Below are positions 11,338 through 22,176 of a DNA stretch of 64,000 nucleotides, in pieces. Made by a program: the position numbers and the translations under genes. Position 1 is the stretch's first letter, and each line of letters opens with the position of its first letter. The notes beneath the pieces are model-generated. The model ran no database searches. It was not told the DNA's origin and saw only the letters and a list, made by a program, of their open reading frames with translations. Source of the DNA: Zantedeschia hybrid cultivar (Eukaryota > Streptophyta > Magnoliopsida > Alismatales > Araceae); NCBI GenBank assembly GCA_030544215.1, contig JARZZO010000009.1:49471129-49535128 (forward strand), given 5' to 3'.

Positions 11338-11822
11338 TCCCACTGAAGCTTGCACACTTTATCTGGAGATTCTTTGGATGTGAATCCTTCTGGTTGTATC
11401 ATATACACCTCTTCCTCAAGGTTACCGTTGAAGAAGGCAGTCTTCATATCCATCTACCAGATTTCGTAATCAAAATGTGCAGTAATGGCGAGTAAAACTC
11501 TAATCGACTTTATCATGACAACTGGTGAGAAAATCTCATCATACTCAATTCCTTACCCTTGACGATATCCTTTTGCCACCAACCTTGCCTTATAAGTATC
11601 GATCCGTCCATCAGTACCAATCTTTCTTTTAAAGATCCACTTGCATCCGATGGGTACAATACCCTCAGGCAAGTCTTCCAAGTTCCAAACTTGGTTGGTG
11701 TACATGGACTAGATTTTTGAGTTCATGGCTTCTCGCCACTTCTCGACTTCTGGGCCTTCTATGGCCTCCTGGTTGGTTTTAGGATCATCATCCTCATTAT
11801 ATTCGATCATCATCCTCATTAT
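11338..11822 (-). pseudogene. Second, partial copy of the Copia RT start
   Basis: This stretch repeats the RT region already present at about 10705-11150: the same coding for KWIFKRK, AKGY and the FLNGN/VYMIQPEGFTS area appears again with different substitutions. It is joined to the linker at about 11337, in the middle of the sequence that in Copia-3 continues at 22694. It ends in an 18-bp direct repeat (11783-11800 and 11805-11822) exactly at the junction with the Gypsy LTR. Confidence 0.8.
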
Positions 11823-13257
11823 CTACACCGGTACAAGCTAACCCCGGAGTACACCAGGTGACCCTCTCTCTACGCGTCACCTCGCCACTCCCACATCGGC
11901 GCTGTGTCCCTCCCACACCGACACAGGGTGGCAAGCGCTACAATTGTCACTCTAGGTCTACGGTCGTACGAAACACAGCACCGTGCGATTCGATCACATA
12001 AAAATCCTTATCCTCGAGTACGATTTCAAACATGCAGTTAACCAAACTAGCTAATAGTGTGAAGATATGTTAGTAGTATGAATTAATGTGATTTATCTTG
12101 AATCGCGTTGCCCAAGGCCGACACCATTCAAGTCTCCTAAACTGGTTCATGATATCTCGGCCTCAAAACATGGCCTAAAAGGCGTCGTGCCCAGTCGTCG
12201 TCTTTTAAAACGTGTCACTGCTCCTGGACGCCATTCACAACAGAAGTCCATTCTGACAGAAACTGTTACCGGGACGATTTCTGCCTAAATAACGTCGTGT
12301 TGGCCCGTCGCCATTTTGAATGGCGTCGTCCTAGCACGACGTCATTCAGGGCCAGAAATCTGGTTTCTGCAGCTCGACCCGATGGTCTCCTTTTACCCCA
12401 AATTCGCCCCAAAAACACCCAAGAAGGGAAAACAAGGAGGGAAAACAATCCATCACAGGAAAACCCACGAATCCACAGTCATAGAAACCACCATATCCGT
12501 CAAGGAAGCCCCTAAACATGCTTATTCTACCCAAAAACCCCATACACGCATCATGCTTCAAAGTAGGAAAACATGGTTTTAAGTTGAAACACCACGGGGA
12601 TCATCACCCTACCGGTTACTCGAGCTCCTCCAAGCTCCAAGCCGCCAACCCGTCTCGCTCCACGCCACCGCCGGTACCACTGTGGACGCAGTTACTCCAC
12701 CGGGACGTCGGCCGCCGTCCGGAGAGAAAAACGCCGCGGAGGAGATGGTGGTGGTAGTGGTGGGAGTTGGGAGGTTATTGGAGTGGAGGGAGAGGTGAAA
12801 ATGGAGGGAGGAAAAGGAAGGAGGGGGAAAGGGGCTGCCGGAGCCGTCGGAGGAAGAGAGGAGAGAGGAGAGGAAGGAGGGAATGAGGGAAAGGAAGGAG
12901 GGTTCGCGGAGTCAACCAGAAGCTGGGTAAAACGTGTCGTGCACGCCTGACATCTTTCTGATGACAAGACAGGGCTGTACACTAACAAGTCAGGGTCGTA
13001 CTCTAAATGGCGTCGTCCATCCAAGACGCCATTCAGACGATATGACCGGGGCTGTACTCTCGCGACCCAAGGTCAGCCTACGTGGCGCCCACGTGGCACA
13101 GCCTAAAACGCGTCTACATCGCTGGACGCCGTTTAAACCGCGTCTCGCAGGTTTGACGCGAAACAGAACAGAGTCCCAGCCCCATCAGGGCCTGAACTAC
13201 GGGATCCGACCCCGAAAACTGACCCAATAACCGGATCCGAAAATCTCAATTCTTACA
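11823..13257 (-). repeat. 3' LTR of Gypsy-A (end-proximal part missing)
   Basis: Matches the right LTR from about 18713 up to 19367 and then adds the 781 bp (12477-13257) that the right copy lost. On the + strand it ends ATTCTTACA; read on the - strand the LTR starts TGTAAGAATTGAG. It includes many palindromic GGCGTC/GACGCC words at 12100-12360 and 13005-13150. Confidence 0.9.
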
Positions 13258-13272
13258 TTTCCCCCCCTTAAA
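13258..13272 (-). other. Polypurine tract of Gypsy-A
   Basis: On the - strand a run of eight G flanked by A (TTTTAAGGGGGGGGAAA-like) directly precedes the LTR start TGTAAG. Gypsy-B has the equivalent TTAAGGGGGGGAGAA at 37389-37403. Confidence 0.85.
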
Positions 13273-13345
13273 AGAATTTCATCCCCGAAATTGCCTACTA
13301 CAATTAACGAGGTTGAAACATAAAGATACAAGCTCACAAGAGAAC

Positions 13346-14434
13346 TTACGAGAAAAGGTAGGGAAACTGCTCCCGCATCTCATCCTCGCGCACCCAGGTC
13401 GCCTCGCCCCCGAAGCGATATTGCCAAATCACCTTAACCAGAGGTACAACCTTATTCCGAAGGACCTGATCCCTGCGATCCTCAATACGTACTGGGAACT
13501 ATGGAAAGGACAAGTCCTCAGCGACTTCCAATTCTGAAAAATCCAAAACATGAGATGGATCTTGAACATATCTCCTCAGCAAGGAAACATGGAACACATC
13601 GTGCACCCCTGCAAGATTGGACAGCAAGGCTAGCTGATACGCCGCTTCCCCAATTCGAGCAAGAATGGGAAAAGGCCCAATATATCGCAGACTCAGCTTC
13701 CCTCGCTTCTCGAATCTCATCACACCATTGGAAGGTGAGACTCGGAGAAACACGTGGTCCCCAACCTCAAACTCAAGTGGTCTCCTACGGATGTTTGCAT
13801 AACTCTTCTGTCTGCTCTGAGCTGTAATCAACCTCTGCTGCACCACTCTGGCAACCTCAGCACACTGTTGAACCAACTCTGGTCCCGCTATCTGCCTCTC
13901 ACCAATCTTAGACCAATTCACAGGGGATCGACACGGTCGCCCGTATAATGCCTCATAAGGCGCCATGCCGATACTAGAATGATAAATGTTGTTGTAAGCA
14001 AACTCCACTGTAGACAAGTGCTGCTCCCAAGAACCTCCCCAGTCTAGGCAACATGCCCTGAGCATATCCTCCAGAGTATGAATGGTCCTCTCCGACTGCC
14101 CATTAGTCTCGGGATGATAGGCCGAACTGAAAGCTAATTGCGTGCCCAAGGCCTTCTGAAAACTCTTCCAGAACCTAGAAGTAAATCTCGGATCCCGGTT
14201 TGACACAATAGATAAGGGCACCCCGTGCAGAGAGATGATCCGATCCACAAACAGCTTAGCCAACTTACCGACTGACCAGTCCTTCCTAATAGCCAGGAAG
14301 TGTGCCGACTTGGTCAATCGATCAACAATGACCCAGATCGTGTCTCTTCTGCCAGGGGATACAGGTAATCCCATCACAAAGTCCATAGTCACATGCTCCC
14401 ATTTCCATTCCGGGATCGGCAAAGGCTGCAACAA
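13346..14434 (-). pseudogene. Gypsy-A integrase core and chromodomain-like tail
   Basis: Catalytic D, D and E are present in VTMDFVMGLP, VSNRDPRFTSR and ETNGQSERT. The 311-residue open part (13499-14434) goes on through the GPY/F region (RYIGPFPILARIG) to DVFHVSLLRRYV. A stop interrupts it near 13499, after which the same protein continues as a chromodomain-like end (VLRNKVVPLVKVIWQY, GEATWVREDEMREQFP) to a TAA at 13346. The EATW...EMRE pattern is typical of Tekay/Del-type plant chromoviruses, which target heterochromatin. The start of the 311-residue part is set by an upstream stop, not by a real initiation codon. Confidence 0.9.
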
Positions 14435-14464
14435 CCCTCCTGGTTTCTGATGTTCTGCCTTAAC

Positions 14465-14686
14465 CTACTGACAAGTCAGGCACCTTGCCACATACTCAGC
14501 CACATCCTTCTTCATACCAGGCCACCAAAAGTGCTTCCTTAAACAATGATACATCTTAGTTGTTCCAGGATGCACTGCATATCTAGAATGGTGCGCCTCA
14601 TCAAGGACATTCCTACGCACGTCCTCCTCGGTCGGAACATAGAGTCTGCCTCTAAACCTGACTGTACCATCATCCCACAATTCCAC
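14465..14686 (-). pseudogene. Gypsy-A integrase zinc-binding (H2C2) segment
   Basis: The residues HHSRYAVHPGTTKMYH...WPGMKKDVAEYV...CLTC form the HHCC module that precedes the integrase core. It is separated from the core by one in-frame TAG (CLTCQ then stop then VKAEHQKPGG), and from RNase H by two stops near 14695-14705. It belongs to the same polyprotein. Confidence 0.88.
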
Positions 14687-14704
14687 CTCTGGTCTCTAGA
14701 GAAT

Positions 14705-15526
14705 TTATGGTAACTCTGCATCTGCCCTCTGAGCCTCAATTACGGCACGGTATACTGCTGGCCTCACAGTTAAGCTGGCCAACACGGCTCTATCAGCCTC
14801 ACGTGAAACCCGAAAGGAAAATTCCACAACCTGCTCAAATAACCTCCACTCTCGAACCATGAGAGAAGACACGACCGTCTTCCGACTCAAGGCGTTTGCC
14901 ACCACATTCGCCTTACTCGGATGATAATAAAAGTTGAGTTCATAATCCATGATAAATTCCATCCACTTGCGCTGCCTCAAGTTCAGATCCTTCTGCGTGA
15001 ATACATACTTCAGACTCTTGTGATCAGTAAAAATCTGAAATTTTTCTCCATACAAATAGTGCCTCCAGATCTTCAATGCAAATACCACAGTTGCCAATTC
15101 TAAGTCATGAGTGGGATAGTTCTCCTCATGCTTCTTCAGCTGCCTAGAAGCATAGGCCACAACCTTACCATGTTGCATCAGAACTGCACCAAAACCTCGA
15201 CGTAATGTATCTGAATAAACCACAAATCCACCGGAACCTGATGGAAGAACCAACACTGGAGCCGAAGTGAGGCGAGTCTTCAACTCAATGAAACTCCGCT
15301 CACACTCCTCGGTCCACACAAAACGAACTCCCTTACGAGTCAACCTCGACAAGGGGGCCGCTATCGAAGAAAAACCCTGGACAAACAGCCTGTAATAACA
15401 TGCTAGCCCCAAGAAGCTCCTGATCTCAGTTACTGTTGTTGGCCTATTCCAACCCATCACTGCCTCAATCTTGGCTGGGTCCACTGCAATGCCATCACCA
15501 GAAATGACATGCCCCAGGAAGTTCAC
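14705..15526 (-). pseudogene. Gypsy-A RT thumb and RNase H
   Basis: Starts in the RT connection (NFLGHVISGDGIAVDP, IRSFLGLACYYRLFV), then RNase H with VVYSDTLRRGFGAVLMQ, the acidic DLELATVVFALKIWRHYL and TDHKSLKYVFTQKD. The first catalytic Asp is in YSDT. A single stop at about 15533 (EF stop LDKVNFLG) cuts it from the RT body. Ends in AQRADAELP before the integrase. Confidence 0.9.
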
Positions 15527-15535
15527 CTTGTCTAG

Positions 15536-16048
15536 CTAGAATTCACATTTGCTAAACTTGGCATAAAGTTGGTGCTCTCTCAGAACCTGCAATACCACCT
15601 GAAGATGTGTGGCATGCTCTTCCTCAGAAGAAGAGTATATCAAAATATCATCTACAAATACCACCACAAACTGATCCAGGTAGGCCCTGAAGACCCGATT
15701 CATCAAGTCCATAAAAGCTGCCAGAGCATTGGTCAAACCAAAAGGCATAACCAAGAACTCATAATGTCCATACCGAGTCCTAAAGGTCGTCTTACTAACA
15801 TCAACCTCATGGATCCTCATCTGATAATATCCTGATCTCAAGTCAATCTTTAAAACCACCTTCGCGGACTGCAACTGATCCATCAGATCATCGATCCTCG
15901 GAAGTGGGTACTTGTTCTTTATCGTCACCTGGTTCAGCTGTCTATAATCAATACACAACCTTAAAGAGCCACCCTTCTTCTTGACAAAAAGAACTGGAGC
16001 ACCCCACGGAGAAGTACTGGGACGAATGAAACCCTTATCTAGTAATTC
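15536..16048 (-). pseudogene. Gypsy-A reverse transcriptase body
   Basis: On the - strand the frame after the stop at about 16050 reads ELLDKGFIRPSTSPWGAPV, then CIDYRQLNQVTIKNKYPLPR, LDLRSGYYQMR-like KIDLRSGYYQM, and the catalytic FVDDILIYS with FVDD at 15647-15658. All RT core motifs are visible, so the enzyme is recognisable over its length. It is cut off from the N-terminal part by the stop near 16050 and from the thumb by that near 15533. Confidence 0.92.
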
Positions 16049-16900
16049 CTACAACTGTGCCTTCAACTCAGCGAGCTCGGCTGGCGCCATCCGATATGGG
16101 GCCTTAGACAGCGGCGCCGTACCCGGTGCAAGCTCAATAGTAAACTCAACTTCTCGCTGAGGAGGAAGGGCAGGAAACTCCTCAGGAAATACATCTACAA
16201 AGTCACAAACTACAGGCACCTCCAAAGGACTGGGACTACCACTAACATCAGCTAAAACAACAGAGGCAAGGAAGGCCTCACAACCACCAACAAGCAACCT
16301 CTCGGTCTTAAAGGCATAAATGAGAATACCTCGAGAAGAGAGCCTAATACCTTGGAAGTAGAAGGTCGGAATGTCCGGAATAGAGAAACACACCCTCTTC
16401 CTGTGGCAGTCCACCTCGGCATAATAAGCCTCCAACCAGTCCATGCCCAAGATGACATCAAAGTCGCGAATGGCAAGCACAACTAATTGGGCAGGTAACT
16501 CATGGCCCTCAATGGTCAGGGGAACTTCACTCAAACAGTTATAAGATAACAGGAAATCCCCAGAAGGAACCTCTACCATCACTCCATCAGATATCTCATC
16601 AACGGGTGTAGAAAGAACATCTACGAACTGCTCAGAAATGAAAGAATGCGAAGCACCCGAATCAATTAACACATGTGCGGAGTTCCCAAGGACAGAAAGT
16701 GTACCTTCCACCAAGTTGGATGCGCGAGCTTCCTTCCTGGTGATAGCTAGAACTCTCCTGGGTCCTCGGCTTCTTCTGATCACCAGGTCCCTACCCCTAA
16801 CCATGCCCCTGCGGGCAATACCTCGCCAAATGGCCCTGCTGGCCACAAGTGTAACACCTCCCAGAGAAAGCAGGGCACTGAGTCCCACCGTGAGTGCCAC
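16049..16900 (-). pseudogene. Gypsy-A protease and RT start
   Basis: The aspartic protease processes the polyprotein. Its active site is in VLIDSGASHSFISEQF (D-S-G), followed by DFDVILGMDWL, the usual retropepsin C-terminal glycine-rich motif. RT begins with VCDFVDVFPEEFPALPPQRE and APYRMAPAELAELKAQL. The first about 35 residues of this open stretch are out of the gag frame: they overlap the zinc knuckle in another frame, so a frameshift lies near 16800. Confidence 0.9.
16815..16856 (-). pseudogene. Gypsy-A gag zinc knuckle
   Basis: On the - strand CYTCGQQGHLARYC is a complete CX2CX4HX4C knuckle. It is the nucleic-acid-binding end of gag. The serine- and glycine-rich linker (16860-17147) connecting it to the capsid part has a stop near 16960 and a TAG near 17146. 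Confidence 0.85.
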
Positions 16901-17147
16901 CGCAATGCCGACAGGCTACTGGAAGCCTCTGAGCTGTCTCCTGTTGAGCACTGGACACTTACTGACTCTGCTGGTTCTGCCTGGGTCTGCTGCTGCCGCT
17001 ACTGCTGCCACTGCCTCGAAAGAAACTCCTGAATTTGGAGCCGAGTGAAGACGATCCTGATCTGGACGAAGGAGCTGCTGCTGCTGCCTTTCCCCTGCCA
17101 CGAACTGGCCCTTGAGTAGTCAGTCCCCTCTCCCGGGTTGACTGATC

Positions 17148-17840
17148 CTACTGTGCCTCTACTGCTGCGGCACACCTAACCGCCGATGCCAAATCTGTAC
17201 AACAATGGGATGCCACAAAACTCCTCAGACTGGACCTCAGTCCATCCACAAACCTCTCAGTCCGACGCTCCTCGTCTCCTGAGATAAAAGGCAAAAATCT
17301 TCTAAGCGAAACAAACTTCGTTTGGTATTCGAGCACTATCATGCTTCCTTGGGTCAGCTCCATAAATTCCCTCTCCTTGGCCCTCTGAACATGCCTAGGG
17401 AAGTACTGTGCATTGAATTCCTTCACAAAAGTCTCCCATAGGATCTCCCTGAGACTCCTATCCGCATATGACAAACTCTTCAAAGTGGTCCACCAGTCGT
17501 AGGCGTCATCTTTTAGCATGAAGGTAGCCAACGGAGTCCTCTCAACCGCTGCACAATCCATAATATCAAAAGTCTTCTCCATCTCCCTCAACCAATGAAC
17601 AGCCTCATCAGGTTCGGGACGACCGATGAAATGAGGCGGCCTCAGCTTCAGGAATCTCTCCAGTGTAGCTGAAGACCCTCCCCGAGCACTGGAACTCTCA
17701 CTAGGGTCTCGGGTCTGGTATCTAGCCATCGTGTGCATCATAGCCTCCATGAAATGCTCTATACTCGGCCTACCGGCCTCAGATCTACTAGGGACATCTC
17801 CCCTCTCTCTAATAACTGGCATCCTCTTCCTAGGAGCCAT
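17148..17840 (-). pseudogene. Gypsy-A gag capsid region
   Basis: A 230-residue open stretch starts MAPRKRMPVIRERGD. The retrotransposon-gag core is clear: LKLRPPHFIGRPEPDEAVHW, WWTTLKSL, FVKEFNAQYFPRHVQRAKE, EYQTKFVSLRRFLP and ERFVDGL. The start is supported by Gypsy-B, whose gag begins MAPRRRVP. It ends at a TAG just before the linker to the zinc knuckle, which looks like a premature stop and not a natural end. Confidence 0.9.
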
Positions 17841-17978
17841 CTAATCGCCTACAATCACCAAAATCTAGAAGTTCTAATTAAAATCCTAAAACCTACACTA
17901 CCGCCGTGCCTGTATGGGATAATGTAATTATTTTGCGAAATTACAATATTTAACCTAGTTATTCATTTATTTGCCACA

Positions 17979-17996
17979 CCGAATGCTCTGATACCA
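17979..17996 (-). other. Primer-binding site of Gypsy-A (tRNA-Met type)
   Basis: On the - strand TGGTATCAGAGCATTCGG follows the LTR end after two bases. TGGTATCAGAGC is complementary to initiator tRNA-Met. Between it and gag lies a leader of about 140 bp with no gene. Confidence 0.88.
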
Positions 17997-17998
17997 AC

Positions 17999-19367
17999 TG
18001 TAACGACCCGCCACCCTATAATCGGGGATCCGATTACTAAATAGGTACCGAATCATTAGTTTGGAGCCAAACCAGGATCTAAATAAGTCTGAGAAATAAA
18101 TAATAAACTAAGCTAAACATTCACATAGCATTGAATTAAAAAGAAAGTGTAAGAATTAAAAGTTATTACAATGCGACGCAACACAACAAATAATTACATA
18201 CTCCAACTGAAAAGAAATAATTAAGTGTACAGGCCAGAAAATAAAATAACAACGTCAGGGCATACCCTGGAACAACGGCTGTTGGCGCGCAACCCAAAGC
18301 AACACTCTCCTCGCTAAGCTTGCCTGGAACCCTCACCTGAAAACCGCAGGGGTGAGTCTCAACGAAAAGACTCAGTAGGGATCCTTCAATCCCCACTGCC
18401 CACTCACGCACCCAAATGCAGTAACACAGAAAATGGTAAGGTAAGCAAGTAAAGTAGTAATTATTACTCCTAAATCTCGATATAAACCACATGCATTCGA
18501 AACGTAACAAGTATAATTATGAAACCATTTTACCACGGAACCCACAACCAACGTTTCGGCAAAACACGCCAACCACACAGCCGAATGCGAGAAACACCGA
18601 CCCGCTGAGACCAAACAATAACCCCTCGGATAGCATGCTAGCTACACCGGCCCAACTGGCTCTAGGTGGTTACTACTTCCCTCAGCACGAGTGACACTCT
18701 ACAGGTACCACTCCAACACCGGTACTAGCTAACCCCAGGGTACACCAGCTGACCCTCTCTCTACGCGTCACCTCCCCACTCCCACACCGGCATTGTGTCC
18801 CTCCCACACTGACACAGGGTGGCAAGCGGTACAACTGTCACTGTAGGTCTAGGGTCTCACGAAACACAACACCGTGCGATCCGATCACATAAAAATCCTT
18901 ATCCTCGAGTACGATTTCAAACATGCAGTTAACCAAACTAGCTAACAGTGTGAAGATATGTTAGTAGCATGAATTAATGTGATTTATCGTGAATCGCGTC
19001 GCCCAAGGCCGACGCCATTCAAGTCTCCTAAACTGGTTGATGATATCTCGGCCTCTAAACATGGCCTAAAAGGCGTCGTGCCCAGTCGTCGTCTTTTAAA
19101 ACGCGTTGCTGCTCCTGGACGCCATTCACAACAGAAGTCCATTCTGAGAGAAACCGTTACCGGGACGATTTCTACCTAAATGGCGTCGTGTTGGCCCGTC
19201 GCCATTTTGAATAGCGTCGTCTTAGCACGACGTCATTCAGGGCCAGAAATCTGGTTTCTGCAGCTCGACCCGAGGGTCCCCTTTTATCCCAAATTCGCCC
19301 CAAAAACACCCAAGAAGGGAAAACAAGGAGGGAAAACAATCCATCACAGGAAAACCCACGAATCCAC
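17999..19367 (-). repeat. 5' LTR of Gypsy-A, interrupted by Copia-3
   Basis: On the + strand it starts TGTAACGACCCGCC and aligns with the left LTR from about 18713. It stops at AATCCAC (19361-19367), where Copia-3 begins. The missing 781 bp do not reappear on the far side of Copia-3, so a deletion accompanied or followed the insertion. It has a single copy of the 28-bp unit that is repeated in Gypsy-B (near 18570-18600). Confidence 0.9.
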
Positions 19368-20917
19368 TGTTGGTTTCTCGGGCTTCTCCGGATCGCTCAC
19401 GCAGCGGAAAATAAAATATTAAAACAACGATCCGTTCTCGTTTCGAAAATCAAAAATCGATTATCGGATAATCGAAGTTCTTATCGTGCGCGGATTCGAA
19501 TCCGCAACCGTTCGGTTCCGTCGGTGCGACACTGCAAGCCGCGCAACCGCCCGGCCTCTAGCGAAGTCCACGCGATCCTCCTTGCGACGGATATCCTCAC
19601 GTTCCTCGTTCTTCGCAGCCCATGAAACCTCCGTCGGTCGCTGCAACGATCGCCGCAACGCGCGGACGATTTCCCGTCAAACGAGATTCAGAGAAACGGC
19701 AGAGCAGATCTAGATCTGTCTGGACGCCAGAGAGAAAGGGAAACAGAGGAGGGGCGGCTAGGGTTAGCAGCAGCTTGGCCTGCTCAACCCGTTCACTATG
19801 TTTTATACTAACCGCGCGATTTTTCATAAAAACCCTCGATTTGTATAAAACCCACTTATTTATCAATCGCCTTGAGAATCATTTGCGTATGACCCTCTAG
19901 GCCCAAGTACCAGTCCATAATGGCCCAACAAGCCCAGTGACTCCTCACTGGCTTTATTAATCAATTAATAACCCTTTATTAATTAATTAATCAATCGAAT
20001 TGATGTCGCACATCGAATTCGACCGGGCCTCCGATCACATTGGGTGCCAAGCAACACCGCGTGAACCCGGAAGGTATTGGGGTTAAGTAACCCACTCTTG
20101 GAACCTTTCCGCCGACAGTTACCGCGTGGATATAATCATTCATTAGTACAATGCTCTCGAGTCAACTCAGGGTATGGCGAGCTGTCAAACCCTAACTGGT
20201 CGACTCACTTGGATTGGATGCTGCTGATAAATATCGGAAAACTCCTTTCCCGATATTATCGTCTGCCCTGGCCAGGGACTTCCGCGCATCCTTCCTGGAG
20301 CATTCTCTCTCTAAGTACCGAGAGCGAATGATTCCTTATTGACACACAATTCCCTTCGACGGTATTCCGCTGTACCCAATCCTTGGCGTATTAGAATCCC
20401 GTGGCTAGAGATTCGTAAACCAAGGTTAAAGCACAGAAGTCCACCGACAAGGTGTCCTTGGTGTCTCAGGTCCGAGGACCATCCACGCAACTGCGACAAT
20501 AAAATCAAGCAGGTTGACAGTGAGGTACAATACCATCCTGCGATTCAGTCGGATCAGTTTAGTGAACTCATTCTCCAATGAGCACCTACAGATTCGCCTT
20601 AGTGTCTCCACACAAGTGACTTATGAGATCAGTCACCCTCATCATATGAGCAGGAGTAATATGTACTAGTCTAACCGGATATCCGATGTCCTTCTTGGAT
20701 ATCCTCCGACTGGGAACGATTAAGAATATGTGTGTTTAAGTGATCAGTCTCATTAGTATGATCTCATCATAATCTGATCACTATAGCACATATTCACGGA
20801 CATCCTTATGAAACGATAATTAATGCGATTTATACATAATGAATATTATGCCATTATATTAATAAATGAACGAGATTTACATAGTTAGATTGGCTTGTAG
20901 GCCACCTAAACCTAACA
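19368..20917 (-). repeat. 3' LTR of Copia-3 (1550 bp)
   Basis: On the + strand TGTTGGTTTCTCGGG to CCTAACA. Collinear with the 5' LTR at 27166-28717 with scattered substitutions. Confidence 0.95.
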
Positions 20918-20930
20918 ATCTCCCACTTGG
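20918..20930 (-). other. Polypurine tract of Copia-3
   Basis: On the - strand CCAAGTGGGAGAT adjoins the LTR start TGTTAGG. Confidence 0.88.
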
Positions 20931-20931
20931 A

Positions 20932-21963
20932 CTAAAGCCAATCACCTTTATACAATAAGCCTATAGACTCTAGGTGACGCTCAAATACAATTTGAGCCAA
21001 CGGCTTTGTCAGTGGATCTGCTACATTGTCGACGGATGGAACTCTTTCCACTACTACAGCTCCTCTGGATATGATCTCTCTGATAAGGTGAAAGCGCCTC
21101 AGAATATGCTTCGATTTCTGATGAGACCGCGGCTCTTTCGCTTGCGCAATGGCTCCATTGTTGTCGCACAACAATGGAACAGGCTTAGAGATGCTGGGAA
21201 CTACGCCGAGGTCGGTGATAAATTTCTTCAACCACACTACTTCCTTGGCAGCTTCAGCTGCAGCGATGTACTCAGCTTCAGTCGTCGAATCTGCATTGGT
21301 TACTTGCTCGGAACTCTTCCAGCACACTGCGCCTCCGTTCAAAGTAAACACGAATCCAGATGTAGACTTGCTATCATCTGGATCCAACTGGAAACTCGGG
21401 TCAGTAAAGCCTCGCAGTTTCAAGTCACCTCCTCCATAGACAAGAAACATATCCTTAGTTCTTCTCAAGTACTTAAGGATGAATTTCACTGCCTTCCAGT
21501 GCTCTTCGCCTGGATCAGCCTGAAATATGCTCGTAACACTTAGAGCAAATGCAACATCAGGACGTGTACATAGCATGGCATACATGATAGATCCTATGGC
21601 AGAGGCATAGGGTATTCTATCCATGAATGCCCTCTCATTAGGAGTCTTAGGAGACTGCTCCTTTGAGAGATTAATTCTATGTCTCATCGGTATAAGACCT
21701 ATTTTGAAATTTTCCATGCCAAACCTTTTGACTATGGTATCTATGTACAAGGATTGGGTCATTCCAAGCATCCTCTTTGATCTATCTCTATAGATCTGTA
21801 TTCCCAATACGTAGGATGCTTCTCCCAAATCCTTCATAGAGAAGTTTTTCGACAGCCAGATCTTTACTGATGACATCATAGCTACATCATTCCCAATGAT
21901 TAGTATGTCATCCACGTAAAGAACTAGAAAAGTGACTGCACTCCCACTGGTCTTCTTGTACAC
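20932..21963 (-). pseudogene. Copia-3 RT C-terminal part and RNase H
   Basis: A 343-residue open stretch. It opens within RT (MYKKTSGSAVTFLVLYVDD, YVDD at 21907-21918), continues through FSMKDLGEASYVLGI, LYIDTIVKRFGMEN and YASAIGSIMYAMLCTRPDVA. RNase H follows: LRGFTDPSFQLDPDDSKS, STTEAEYIAAAEAAKE, LCDNNGAIAQAKEP, VADPLTKPL, ending LYKGDWL. The natural stop at 20932 sits right next to the polypurine tract. The apparent start is internal to RT: upstream lie in-frame stops at about 22045 and 22070. Confidence 0.92.
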
Positions 21964-22176
21964 ACAAGGCTCGTCTTCATTCTTAATGAAGTCATAAAAC
22001 TTGACAGCCTCGTCAAATCTTATGTTCCAGCTCCGGGAAGCTTACTTCAGTCCATAAATAGACTTCTAAAGCTTGCACACTTTATCTGGAGATTCTTTGG
22101 ATGTGAAACCTTCAGGTTGTAGCATATACACCTCTTCCTCAAGGTTATCATTGAGGAAGGCAGTCTTCACATCCAT

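Larger units (their letters stand above)
8000..11822 (-). mobile_element. Copia-2, truncated Ty1/copia element
   Basis: On the - strand the order is a pol fragment, a polypurine tract and a 3' LTR. The 5' LTR, leader, gag, protease and most of integrase are absent. The right boundary at about 11822 runs directly into a Gypsy LTR fragment, so the loss came by deletion or ectopic recombination. Its LTR and pol closely resemble those of Copia-3. Confidence 0.9.
11823..19367 (-). mobile_element. Gypsy-A, Ty3/gypsy chromovirus-like element
   Basis: The - strand gives LTR fragment, primer-binding site, gag, zinc knuckle, protease, RT, RNase H, integrase, chromodomain-like tail, polypurine tract and LTR fragment. 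This order (integrase last) defines Ty3/gypsy, and the tail resembles Tekay/Del chromoviruses. Both LTRs are incomplete: the left lacks about 0.7 kb and the right is cut by Copia-3. Taken together they suggest a full LTR of about 2.15 kb. Gypsy-B is a relative of the same family. Confidence 0.93.
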
